Origin: Nevskiaceae bacterium
Lineage (GTDB): Bacteria; Pseudomonadota; Gammaproteobacteria; Nevskiales; Nevskiaceae
Length of the DNA: 64,000 bases
NCBI GenBank assembly: GCA_004297005.1
Contig: SCVA01000002.1
Coordinates: 1-64,000, forward strand
Direction of reading: 5' to 3'
A model generated the notes under the pieces. It saw only the letters and a list, made by a program, of their open reading frames with translations, was not told where the DNA came from and made no database searches. Below are positions 55,334-63,453 of the stretch, piece after piece (the first letter of the stretch is position 1; every line of letters starts with the position of its first letter). Both the position numbers and the translations under genes were made by a program.

Positions 55334-56617
55334 TCAGGACGGCCGCAGCACCCAGATGCCACGCACGCCCAGCTTGTTCTGGATCTCGTTGGCGGCAGCC
55401 TTGGCGTCCTGCTGCGAGGCATAGCCCGGCACCTGCACCCGCCACCAAGACTTGCCGTTGACCGTCGCCGGCTGCACCACCACCGGGTAGCCGGCATCGC
55501 GCAGGCGCTGCACCTGCTGCTCGGCCGAGGCAGCGTCGGCATAGGAGGCGATGTTCAGGGCCCACTCCGATCCCCCCGACCTGGCCGGCGCGGTCGGCTT
55601 GACCGCCGGCGACTCCGTCGGGGGAGCAGACCGCGCCAAGGCAACTGCGTTCGCCGATGCCGGTTCGATCGCCACCGGCGCGCTGAGCCCAACCTTCGGG
55701 GCCGGAGTCGGACTCGGCAACACCGGCGCCGCGCTGACCGGCCCGGAGCGGGAGACCACGTTGGAGCGCGCGCTGGCGTCAGGCAGCGGCGCGGCGCCAA
55801 GAATCACATCCAGTACGGTGGGCTCGCGTGCGGGCACGGAAGTGGGCACCGGCACCGTCGCGGCTTTCTGTGCCAGCGCGGCGGCGGTCGCCACGGGAGC
55901 TGGCGGCGCTGGAGGGTTCGGTGACGCGGTGACTACCGGGGCGCTGACCGTCGCTTCGGCGGTGCCCAGTCGCGCCAACTGGCTGGCGTCGGCATGCAGG
56001 TCATAGGCGCGACGCACCGCGATCCAGTCGTCGGGATTGCGCGGCTTGGTCTGCGGCGGCAGGCCGGGGATGAGCCGGGTGCAGGCCGGCGGGCGCACGG
56101 TTTCCACACCGTCGGCGCCGACCGCCTGCAGGGCCAGTTGCCCGGCGGCGGTGCAGGCCAGTTGCTCGTTGCCGTCGTGCTGGAAGAAGAACTCACCGCT
56201 GGTGAGACTGATGCGGTGACCGCTCATGTAGATGAACAGCGGCCAACTGGTGGAGATCTGCGGATGCTTCCACACCACCCGCAGATAGCCGCGCGAGAGG
56301 CTGAAGATGCTTTTCAGGTCCTTGGCATAGGCGGCGAACGGCAGACGTTCGACCCCGGCCTCGGTATCGGGACCAATGTCGACGAAGCCATGCCGGGCAA
56401 AGCGCAGGGTGAGATGACCACCGGCGCCGGTCTGAATGAGGTCCTGCTCCTGCAGCGCGTCACCCAGTTGCAGCGGCAGTTGCTTGCCGTCGCGCTGCAC
56501 AGTCACCGCACCACTGACGGTGTCGACCGTCAGCACCGCGTCCTCGGCGCGCGCGGTAACGGCGACCAGGGACAGCGCGATCAGGGCAAACAGCAGGCGC
56601 ATGGGGGCAGCGGTCAT
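55334..56617 (-). CDS. FecR-like and SPOR domain periplasmic protein
   Basis: A 427-residue protein: signal peptide (MTAAPMRLLFALIALSLVAVTARA), a FecR-like N-terminal domain (VDTVSGAVTVQRDGKQLPLQLGDALQEQDLIQTGAGGHLTLRF) to about residue 200, a Pro/Ala-rich linker (about 200-345), and a C-terminal SPOR domain (EWALNIASYADAASAEQQVQRLRDAGYPV). SPOR domains bind denuded peptidoglycan at division sites. It lies between csiV and the MTI phosphorylase and is convergent to csiV with a 25-base gap. An ATG at 56602 is an alternative start. Confidence 0.85.
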   Translation of the reverse strand: MTAAPMRLLFALIALSLVAVTARAEDAVLTVDTVSGAVTVQRDGKQLPLQLGDALQEQDLIQTGAGGHLTLRFARHGFVDIGPDTEAGVERLPFAAYAKDLKSIFSLSRGYLRVVWKHPQISTSWPLFIYMSGHRISLTSGEFFFQHDGNEQLACTAAGQLALQAVGADGVETVRPPACTRLIPGLPPQTKPRNPDDWIAVRRAYDLHADASQLARLGTAEATVSAPVVTASPNPPAPPAPVATAAALAQKAATVPVPTSVPAREPTVLDVILGAAPLPDASARSNVVSRSGPVSAAPVLPSPTPAPKVGLSAPVAIEPASANAVALARSAPPTESPAVKPTAPARSGGSEWALNIASYADAASAEQQVQRLRDAGYPVVVQPATVNGKSWWRVQVPGYASQQDAKAAANEIQNKLGVRGIWVLRPS

Positions 56618-56779
56618 GGAAAAACGGCGAGGTTTCGGACTTCCGGGGCGACTGACAGCACCAGTCACACTAGAGAAATTTACAGGAATATTCACGGGAT
56701 AGCGCAATAGTCTCATCCCAACTGCGAAGTTGCTCCCAGACGCCCGCCACGGTTTTCGTCGCCGGCGAGCGGCGGCAAC

Positions 56780-57529
56780 TCAAACCAGGCCGGGCAGCGC
56801 GCGCTCCAGAATCGCCCGCACCTTGGCCATGCCGGCCTCGATGGAGGCATGGATCTCGTCGTGGATGCCGGCGCCGGCCGGCGACAGCCCCGCCGCCCAG
56901 TTCACCGATACCGCCAGACAGGCGTAGTCCAGGCCCAGCTCGCGGGCCAGGGCGGCCTCGGGCATGCCGGTCATGCCGACCATGTCGCAGCCCTCGCGCT
57001 GCAAGGCGCGGATCTCCGCCGGAGTTTCCAGACGCGGCCCCTGGGTCACCGCCATCACGCCCTGCCCGCCGACGCTGACGCCGGCCGCAGCGGCGGCCGT
57101 CAGCAGCGCCTCGCGCAACGTCGGGGTGTAGGGATGGGTGAACTCGACATGCGCCAGCACCGAGCCCGGGCTGCCATCGGAATAGCTGTGCTCGCGGCCC
57201 CAGGTGTGGTCGATGAGATCGTCCGGCACCGCCACCTCGCCGGGCGCGAACCAGGGCGCGATCGCGCCCACCGCGGCGATGGCGATCACCCGCTGCACGC
57301 CGGCCTCGGCCAGAGCCTTGAGGTTGGCGCGGTAGTTGATGGCATGCGGCGGCAGCTTGTGGCCTTCGCCGTGGCGCGCCAGGAAGATCGCCTCCACGCC
57401 GTAGACCCGTCCGCGCAGCAGCGGCGCACTGGGCTTGCCGTAAGCAGTGTCGGCGTCGACGCGCGCCAGCACTTCCAGGCCCGGCCAGGTGTTCATGCCG
57501 GTACCGCCGATGACCGCGATCTTGCTCAT
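56780..57529 (-). CDS. S-methyl-5'-thioinosine phosphorylase-like purine nucleoside phosphorylase
   Basis: A 249-residue enzyme of the MTAP/PNP family (MSKIAVIGGTGMNTWPGLE, LARHGEGHKLPPHAINYRANLKAL, AAVGAIAPW, GMTGMPEAALARELGLDYACLAVSVNWAAGL). Gene order mfd-csiV...this gene...nagZ matches P. aeruginosa, where the homologue acts on 5'-methylthioinosine rather than methylthioadenosine. Substrate is inferred from synteny. It begins 12 bases after the HPRT gene. Confidence 0.87.
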   Translation of the reverse strand: MSKIAVIGGTGMNTWPGLEVLARVDADTAYGKPSAPLLRGRVYGVEAIFLARHGEGHKLPPHAINYRANLKALAEAGVQRVIAIAAVGAIAPWFAPGEVAVPDDLIDHTWGREHSYSDGSPGSVLAHVEFTHPYTPTLREALLTAAAAAGVSVGGQGVMAVTQGPRLETPAEIRALQREGCDMVGMTGMPEAALARELGLDYACLAVSVNWAAGLSPAGAGIHDEIHASIEAGMAKVRAILERALPGLV

Positions 57530-57540
57530 ACCCTGTCCTG

Positions 57541-58089
57541 CTAAAGATTGGCTGCGTAGATGGCAGGCAACTGCCGCCAGTACTCTTTGACATCCATGCC
57601 GCAGCCGAACACATAGCGGTCCGGAAGCGACAGGCCGATGTACTCGGCATAAGCGTCGGCGGCGCGGCGCTCGTGCAGCTTCTCCGAGAGCACCGCCACC
57701 TTCAGCGAGGCGGGATTGAATTCCAGCAGCGCCTTGCGGATCGCCACCAGGGTGTGGCCCTCGTCGAGAATGTCGTCGATCACCAGCAGATGGCGACCGC
57801 CCATGGCGGTATCCGGCTGGCGTTTCCACAGCAGACCTCCGCCCTGGGTGGCGCCGCGATAGCGGGTGGCGTGCAGGTAGTCCAGCTCGAAGGGGATGCC
57901 CAGACGGCGGGTGATCTCGGCGGTGGCGTAGAGCCCGCCGTTCATCACGCACAGCACCAGCGGCAGGCGGCCTCCATAGTCGGCGGCGATGCGCAGCGCC
58001 AGGCGGTCGTAGGCGGCATCGACCTCGGCGGCGCTGACCAGCAACTCCGCCTCGCGCAGGATGCGCTGGGCCTCCTCGGCGCGGCTCAC
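57541..58089 (-). CDS. hpt: Hypoxanthine-guanine phosphoribosyltransferase
   Basis: A 182-residue purine salvage enzyme with the PRPP-binding signature VIDDILDEGHT (103-113), LVLCVMNGGLYATAEITRRL and YVFGCGMDVKEYWRQLP. It converts hypoxanthine, including that released by the downstream MTI phosphorylase, to IMP, so the two genes make sense together. Start GTG at 58087-58089, overlapping the nagZ stop (GTGA). Confidence 0.92.
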   Translation of the reverse strand: MSRAEEAQRILREAELLVSAAEVDAAYDRLALRIAADYGGRLPLVLCVMNGGLYATAEITRRLGIPFELDYLHATRYRGATQGGGLLWKRQPDTAMGGRHLLVIDDILDEGHTLVAIRKALLEFNPASLKVAVLSEKLHERRAADAYAEYIGLSLPDRYVFGCGMDVKEYWRQLPAIYAANL

Positions 58090-59063
58090 GGCGTCGCCAC
58101 CGGGCGGCGGTACAGACGCTTCAGGCGCGCGCTCGACAAGCGGTTGGGCTTGTGGCCGCGCAGGGCTTCCAGCACCCGCAGGGCGCCGTTACGGTCGTTG
58201 CAGACCGGGATCATGTCGCAACCGGCCTCCAGCGCCAGCTTGGCACGCTCTTCCAGCGTGCCGGCGACGGCGGCGCCGCCCATCGACAGGTCGTCGCAGA
58301 AGATCGCGCCGTTGTACTTCCACTGCCGGCGGACGATGCCGCGTATCCACTTTTCCGACAGCGAGGCCGGCGTGGGATCGACGGCGGTGTAGCGCACGTG
58401 GGCCATCATGATCGACTCCAGGCCTTCGTCCATCAGCGCCTTGAACGGCTGCATGTCGGCTTCCAGCGCCGACAACTGGCGGCGGTCCACCGGCAGCTCG
58501 ACGTGGGAGTCGGCGGTGACCGCGCCATGCCCTGGGAAATGCTTGCCGGTGGCCGAGAGGCCGGCAGCGTTGAGGCCCTGCCAGAACGAGCGCGCCAGCT
58601 CGGTGAGGGTGGCGGTATCGCTGGCGAAGGCGCGGTCGCCGATGATCTGGCTGACCTCGCAGTCGCGGTCCAGCACTGGCGCGAATGGCAGGTCGAAGCC
58701 GAAGGCGCCCAGCTCCTGGCCGATCAGCTCGCCGCAGCGGCGCGCCTCCTCGTGGGCCTTGGCCGGCGACTCCTCGTAGAGCTTGCCCAGGGTGCGCATC
58801 GCCGGAACGCGCGAGAAGCCGACGCGGAAGCGCTGCACCCGCCCGCCCTCGTGGTCCACCGCCAGCAGCGGCCGAGGTTTTTTGATCGCCAGGATGTCGT
58901 CGCAGAGCCGCTTGAGCTGCTCGGGATCGCGATAGTTGCGGGTGAACAGCAGCACCCCACCGACCAGCGGATGGGCGATGACCTCGCGGTCCTCGGCGGT
59001 GAGTTCCTGACCGGCGATGTCGAGCATCACCGGACCAATCAGATTGCTGCTGGTATTACTCAT
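58086..59063 (-). CDS. nagZ: NagZ, beta-N-acetylglucosaminidase
   Basis: A cytosolic GH3 enzyme removing GlcNAc from anhydro-muropeptides during peptidoglycan recycling. The 325 residues have LLAVDHEGGRVQRFR, the KHFPGHG loop with the general acid/base His, and the nucleophile Asp in FCDDLSMGG. It lacks a signal peptide, as expected. Its start overlaps the YkuD gene by 8 bases. Confidence 0.97.
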   Translation of the reverse strand: MSNTSSNLIGPVMLDIAGQELTAEDREVIAHPLVGGVLLFTRNYRDPEQLKRLCDDILAIKKPRPLLAVDHEGGRVQRFRVGFSRVPAMRTLGKLYEESPAKAHEEARRCGELIGQELGAFGFDLPFAPVLDRDCEVSQIIGDRAFASDTATLTELARSFWQGLNAAGLSATGKHFPGHGAVTADSHVELPVDRRQLSALEADMQPFKALMDEGLESIMMAHVRYTAVDPTPASLSEKWIRGIVRRQWKYNGAIFCDDLSMGGAAVAGTLEERAKLALEAGCDMIPVCNDRNGALRVLEALRGHKPNRLSSARLKRLYRRPVATP

Positions 59064-59547
59064 GCAGTTCCACTTCCGTCCCTACCGGGATCAGGTCAAA
59101 GAGTTCGATCACGTCGGCATCGCGCATGCGGACGCAACCATGGGAGGCCGGCCGCCCCAGCGTATCGACATGAGGCGTGCCATGGATGTAGATGTAGCGT
59201 CGCATGCTGTCGACACAAGCCAGGCGGTTGCGGCCAGGCTCCAGGCCGGACAGCCAGAGGATGCGGCTGGTGATCCAGTCCCGCCCTGGAAAACGCGCGG
59301 CGGCCTCGGGCGTATACAGCGGCGTCTCGGCGGCCACCCGGCGGGCACGGAACACGGTGCCGGCCGGCGCGCCGGCGCCGATCTTGGCGCGGATGCGGTG
59401 CCGCCCGCGCGGTGTGCAGCCGGACCCCTCGATCTCGCCCGGGCCGTTGGCCGCGGTCGATACCGGGTAGTGACGGCTGGCGCGCTCACCGTCCCAGACG
59501 GTCAGGCGCTGCGCGGTGAGATCCACGGTCAGGCGGAGAATCCCCAA
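59056..59547 (-). CDS. Cytosolic YkuD-fold protein, probable L,D-carboxypeptidase or transpeptidase
   Basis: A 163-residue YkuD-domain protein with the full active-site pattern IHGTPH (His 122) and SHGCVRM (His 136, Cys 138). It has no signal peptide or membrane segment, so it should be cytosolic. The 8-base overlap with nagZ suggests it trims recycled tetrapeptides to tripeptides, as reported for the cytosolic YkuD protein ElsL (LdtK) of Acinetobacter. The only in-frame early start I see is TTG at 59545-59547, after a GGGA sequence; a GTG seven codons later is possible. Confidence 0.88.
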   Translation of the reverse strand: MGILRLTVDLTAQRLTVWDGERASRHYPVSTAANGPGEIEGSGCTPRGRHRIRAKIGAGAPAGTVFRARRVAAETPLYTPEAAARFPGRDWITSRILWLSGLEPGRNRLACVDSMRRYIYIHGTPHVDTLGRPASHGCVRMRDADVIELFDLIPVGTEVELHE

Positions 59548-59551
59548 AACA

Positions 59552-60022
59552 TCATTCCCAGTTCTTGTAGGGGGTCACGGACAGCGCGTGATTGTAATAG
59601 CGGCGGTCGTCGCTGACCTCCCTGCCAAGCCATTCAGGTCGCTCGAAGGCCTCGTCCTCGCTGCAAAGCTCGATCTCCGCCACCACCAGGGGCGCGTTGT
59701 CGCCCTCGAAGACATCGATCTCCCAGAGGTGCCCGCCGTGGTTCACGTAATGCCGGGTCTTCAGGATGATGCCGGTGCAGAGGGTGTTGATCATCTCCTC
59801 CGCTTCGGCGGCGGGAATCTCGTACTCGTACTCGGCGCGGCTGATGCCGACCTTGGCCGCCTTGATGTTGAGCTTGCCGACCGTGCCCTCCACCCGCACC
59901 CGCACGCTGGCGGCGGCACCCAACGGCGCCAGATAGCCGTGGCGCATCGGCACCGAGGCATGCGCGGCGGCGCGCCAGTGGTCGTTGGCAACCAGGAATT
60001 TGCGTTCGATTTCGATGGCCAT
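59552..60022 (-). CDS. CYTH-domain triphosphate tunnel metalloenzyme
   Basis: A 156-residue protein of the CYTH/TTM fold. The opening IEIERKFLV is the signature EIERKF motif for metal-triphosphate binding, followed by VRVRVEGTVGKLNIKAAK, ISRAEYEYEIP, and VVAEIELCSEDEAF. Bacterial members hydrolyse inorganic triphosphate. The stop lies 4 bases before the TTG start of the YkuD gene. No clear ribosome-binding site; three CCCTCACAGC repeats lie upstream. Confidence 0.93.
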   Translation of the reverse strand: MAIEIERKFLVANDHWRAAAHASVPMRHGYLAPLGAAASVRVRVEGTVGKLNIKAAKVGISRAEYEYEIPAAEAEEMINTLCTGIILKTRHYVNHGGHLWEIDVFEGDNAPLVVAEIELCSEDEAFERPEWLGREVSDDRRYYNHALSVTPYKNWE

Positions 60023-60040
60023 GGCAGGTGAGGTCGCTAC

Positions 60041-60098
60041 GCTGTGAGGGCGCCGCGCGGCGCGCGGCTGTGAGGGCGCGCCTGCGGCGCTGTGAGGG
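60041..60098. repeat. Three direct repeats GCTGTGAGGG upstream of the CYTH gene
   Basis: Identical 10-mers at 60041-60050, 60067-60076 and 60089-60098, spaced 26 and 22 bases apart, between rlmD and the CYTH gene. The GCGCGC-rich spacers also pair internally. This may be a regulatory array or a small repeat expansion. Confidence 0.6.
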
Positions 60099-60132
60099 GA
60101 AGAAAAGTACTGCTGGTGCGGTGCGCCGGTCC

Positions 60133-61452
60133 TTAGCGGCCGCGCTCGAACAGCGCCATGCTTTCGACATGCGCGGTGTGCGGGAACATGTCCATTGCCC
60201 CGACCTTGACCAGCCGGTATCCGCCCTCGACCAGAAGGCCGGCGTCGCGCGCCAGGGTGGCGGGATGGCAGGACACATAGACGATGCGACGGGGCTTCTT
60301 GGCGATCAGCACCGGCATCATCTCCAAGGCACCGGCGCGCGGGGGGTCGAGCAGCACCGCGTCGTAACGCTCGCTTAAGTAGGGCGCCTTGGGATCGGGC
60401 TTGAACAGGTCCGCGCCCTGCCAGCGCACCTCCGGAAAGCCATTGGCGGCACAGTTGGCGGCGCCGCGCGCGACCAGACCCTTGTCGCCTTCCACCGCCA
60501 TCACCTTGGCGCCGGTCTTGGCCAGCGGCAGGGTGAAATTGCCCAGACCGGCGAACAGCTCCAGCACCGATTCGCCGGGCTGCGCCGCCAGCCAGTCCAG
60601 CGACTGCCGCACCATCGCCTGCGAGAGCGCGCCATTGACCTGGATGAAGTCGGCGGGCTCGAACGCGAGTCGTGAGTCGCTGCCGTCCGGCGAGTAGCTG
60701 AGCGGCCAGCGCTCGCCCGAGAGCGGCAGGATGCTGTCCAGCCCTCCCGGTTGCAGAAGAATTTCAAAGCCGTGCTCTTCGCCAAACGCGGCAAGGATGG
60801 CGCGGTCCTCGACGCCGGGGTTCTGCAGCACCCGGAACACCAGACAGACATGATCGCCGGCGGCCATCTCGATCTGCGGAATCGCCTGGCGGATCGCCAG
60901 CCGGTCGATCATCCGCGCGAGCTCCTTGAGCTTGAGGCCCACCCGCGGGTCGAGCACCACGCAGGACTCCAGGGTGGCGAGAAAGGAGCAGCCGCGTTCG
61001 CGAAAGCCAACCAGCGTGCCGCTCTTGCTGAGAACGAACTTCACGCCCAGGCGCGCGCGGCGACGATAGCCCTGCGAAGCACCCACCAGCGGCGGCAGCA
61101 ATTCTTCAGGCTCGACCTTGCCGATGCGGCGCAGGGCGTTGAGCAACTCGTCCTGCTTCCAGAGAATCTGTTTCTCCGGCGCCAGATGTTGCAGGGCGCA
61201 GCCGCCGCAGACACCGAAGTGGGCGCAGGGCGGAGTCACCCGGTCCGGACTGGCGACTTTCACCGCCGTCACTTGGCCTTCGTCGTGATCGCGCGAGCAG
61301 GCGGTGTAGCGGAACTCCACGGTCTCGCCCGGCAGCGCATCGGCGATGAAGGTGACCTTGCCGGCCACGCGGGCGACGCCCCGGCCCTCGTGGTCGAGGC
61401 CGCTGACTTCGGCGGTATGGATGCCTTGCGGCAATACCCGGCGACGCACCAT
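60133..61452 (-). CDS. rlmD: RlmD, 23S rRNA (uracil-1939-C5)-methyltransferase
   Basis: A 439-residue enzyme using an Fe-S cluster and SAM. It has a TRAM domain (about 8-65), Fe-S ligands Cys 76, 82, 85 (PCAHFGVCGGCALQH) and a fourth near 165 (LESCVVLD), the SAM site VLELFAGLGNFTLPLA, LLDPPRAGA and nucleophile Cys in VYVSCHPATLARD (about 397). Full length and intact. Start ATG 61450-61452, 4 bases after the upstream gene. Confidence 0.96.
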   Translation of the reverse strand: MVRRRVLPQGIHTAEVSGLDHEGRGVARVAGKVTFIADALPGETVEFRYTACSRDHDEGQVTAVKVASPDRVTPPCAHFGVCGGCALQHLAPEKQILWKQDELLNALRRIGKVEPEELLPPLVGASQGYRRRARLGVKFVLSKSGTLVGFRERGCSFLATLESCVVLDPRVGLKLKELARMIDRLAIRQAIPQIEMAAGDHVCLVFRVLQNPGVEDRAILAAFGEEHGFEILLQPGGLDSILPLSGERWPLSYSPDGSDSRLAFEPADFIQVNGALSQAMVRQSLDWLAAQPGESVLELFAGLGNFTLPLAKTGAKVMAVEGDKGLVARGAANCAANGFPEVRWQGADLFKPDPKAPYLSERYDAVLLDPPRAGALEMMPVLIAKKPRRIVYVSCHPATLARDAGLLVEGGYRLVKVGAMDMFPHTAHVESMALFERGR

Positions 61453-61456
61453 CGCT

Positions 61457-62161
61457 TCAGGGACTCCAGCGGCTGCGGAAGGCCCGCCAGTGCGGCGCGG
61501 TCTGGCGTTCCAGCCAGCCGGCGACGCGGCGGCGCTCGGCGAGCAGGGATTCCGCCGTGCGCAGGCCGGTGCTGTGCTCCAGCGCCAGGCTCAGCAGATA
61601 AGCGATCAACGCGTCGGCGCCGCTGCCGGCCAGCAACCGGGCACGATCCCCGGCGGCCAGCGCCTGCTCGCACTCGGCCTCGCGCAGACCGAGGTCGTGG
61701 GGCAGATCGTGCACTGCCGCCAGTTCCCAGAGCGACGCCAGTCCGGGCGCAAAACCGAATTGTTCGACCAGACTGCGCGGCCCGCCCTGCGCCAGGAGCC
61801 GCGGCAGCGCCAGATCGCCGGCCAGCGCCCGGGCTAGCAGGAGGCTGCGGATCTGTGCCTCGGCGTCCCAGCTCCACAGCGGCTCGGCGGCAGCCGCCAC
61901 CGCCTGCTCCAGCGCGCTCAGCAAAGCCGGCTCGCCACCGCTGCTGTTGAACTCGTGCAACTCGAACTGCTCGGGTCCGGCCTGCAACAACACCGCAGCC
62001 GCCACCTTGCGTAGCGGTGGCGGCTGCCCGGCGGGCTGCTGGCGAGCGACCCGCAGCGTGGTCAGCGCCAGCACCGCCTCGGCGTCGGAGAACGGCTCCA
62101 GCGCCAGCAGACGCTTGGCCGCCGCCGGATCCGGCACGGTCTTCAGGTCGAGGATGAGCAT
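61457..62161 (-). CDS. Degenerate PolB-like 3'-5' exonuclease family protein
   Basis: A 234-residue protein whose layout matches the predicted PolB-type 3'-5' exonuclease often encoded between cysM and rlmD. The catalytic DxE of motif I (usually DIETVPD) reads DLKTVPD, so Glu is Lys 7. The motif II region, usually SWNxxxFDLP, reads SWDAEAQI, losing its Asp. Only a motif III-like Asp (about 183, GADALIAYL) is kept. It is therefore probably not a nuclease, though the frame is intact. Family call is by eye. Confidence 0.65.
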   Translation of the reverse strand: MLILDLKTVPDPAAAKRLLALEPFSDAEAVLALTTLRVARQQPAGQPPPLRKVAAAVLLQAGPEQFELHEFNSSGGEPALLSALEQAVAAAAEPLWSWDAEAQIRSLLLARALAGDLALPRLLAQGGPRSLVEQFGFAPGLASLWELAAVHDLPHDLGLREAECEQALAAGDRARLLAGSGADALIAYLLSLALEHSTGLRTAESLLAERRRVAGWLERQTAPHWRAFRSRWSP

Positions 62162-62169
62162 GTCGGGCT

Positions 62170-63060
62170 CTAGGCCGGAAAGACGCCGGTGGAGATGTAG
62201 CGGTCGCCGCGATCACAGACGATGCTGACGATCACCGCGTTCTCGACTTCCTTGCAGAGTTGCAGGGCGCTCCACAGCGCGCCGCCGGAGGAAGGCCCGC
62301 AGAACAGGCCTTCCAGCCGCGCCGCCTCGCGCATGGTGTGCTCGGCGTTGGCAGAGCTCACCTCGATGATGCGGTCCACCCGCGAGCGGTCGAAGATCTT
62401 CGGCAGATAGGCCTCCGGCCATTTGCGGATGCCGGGGATGCTGCTCTCGCCGTCCGGCTGTACGCCGATGATCTGCACCTTGGGGTTCTGCTCCTTGAGA
62501 TAACGCGAGCTGCCCATGATGGTGCCGGTGGTGCCCATGCTCGATACGAAGTGGGTAATGCTGCCCTCGGTATCGCGCCAGATTTCCGGGCCGGTGGTCT
62601 CGTAATGGGCGCGCGGATTGTCTGGATTGGCGAACTGGTTGAGCACCCGCCCCTGCCCTTTGCGCTCCATTTCGTCGGCGAGATCACGGGCGCCTTCCAT
62701 GCCCTGCTCCTTGCTGACCAGGATCAGCTCGGCACCGAAGGCCTTCATCACCGCGCGGCGTTCCACCGACAGGTGCTCGGGCATGATCAGCAGCATGCGG
62801 TAGCCGAGGGCTGCCGCCGCCATCGCCAGCGCGATGCCGGTGTTGCCGCTGGTGGCCTCGATCAGGGTATCGCCGGGCTTGATTTCGCCGCGCTCCTGGG
62901 CGCCACGGATCATCAGGTAGGCGGGCCGGTCCTTGACCGAACCGGCGGGGTTGTTGCCTTCCAGCTTGGCCAGCAGGATGTTGCTGCCGATGCCGGGCAG
63001 CCGACTGAGCCGGACCAGGGGAGCGTTGCCGATGGTCTCGGCGAGGGTGAGCGCGTGCAT
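62170..63060 (-). CDS. cysM: Cysteine synthase B
   Basis: A 296-residue PLP enzyme condensing O-acetylserine with sulfide or thiosulfate. It has LEGNNPAGSVKDRPA with the PLP lysine 43, the substrate loop EATSGNTGIALAMAAA, SSMGTTGTIMGSSRYLKEQNP and GLFCGPSSGGAL. CysM rather than CysK is suggested by the short length and sequence pattern. It is 9 bases after acpS and 8 bases before the exonuclease-like gene. Confidence 0.95.
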   Translation of the reverse strand: MHALTLAETIGNAPLVRLSRLPGIGSNILLAKLEGNNPAGSVKDRPAYLMIRGAQERGEIKPGDTLIEATSGNTGIALAMAAAALGYRMLLIMPEHLSVERRAVMKAFGAELILVSKEQGMEGARDLADEMERKGQGRVLNQFANPDNPRAHYETTGPEIWRDTEGSITHFVSSMGTTGTIMGSSRYLKEQNPKVQIIGVQPDGESSIPGIRKWPEAYLPKIFDRSRVDRIIEVSSANAEHTMREAARLEGLFCGPSSGGALWSALQLCKEVENAVIVSIVCDRGDRYISTGVFPA

Positions 63061-63069
63061 GCCGCTATT

Positions 63070-63453
63070 TTACGGCGCGCGCTCCAGCACCACGAACGCC
63101 AGCACCCGGCCATCCTCGTCGCTGAGCGAAACCTGACCATTGACGATGCCCAGCGCCGCCAGCCGCGCCTGCATCGCCGCGCTGTAGACCAGACTCGGCC
63201 GACCGTTGGCGGCCTGCACGAAACCGGCGTCGTGATGCGTGATGCCCTCGCGGAAGCCGGTTCCCAGCGCCTTCACGAATGCCTCCTTGACTGCGAAGCG
63301 CTTGGCCAGGAAGTTGCCCGGTTTGCGGCCCGCGTCAAACTGGGCGCGCTCCTCCGGCATCAGGATCTTGTCGAGAAAGTGCTCGCCGTACTTCAGCCAC
63401 AGCCGTTCGACGCGAGAGATCAGCAACAAGTCGGTGCCAACACCGTGGATCAT
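63070..63453 (-). CDS. acpS: AcpS, holo-ACP synthase
   Basis: A 127-residue phosphopantetheinyl transferase activating acyl carrier protein. Metal ligands are Asp 8 (GVGTDLLLISRV) and Glu 57 (FAVKEAFVKALGTG). ATG at 63451-63453 overlaps the pdxJ stop by ATGA, the common pdxJ-acpS pair. Confidence 0.97.
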   Translation of the reverse strand: MIHGVGTDLLLISRVERLWLKYGEHFLDKILMPEERAQFDAGRKPGNFLAKRFAVKEAFVKALGTGFREGITHHDAGFVQAANGRPSLVYSAAMQARLAALGIVNGQVSLSDEDGRVLAFVVLERAP

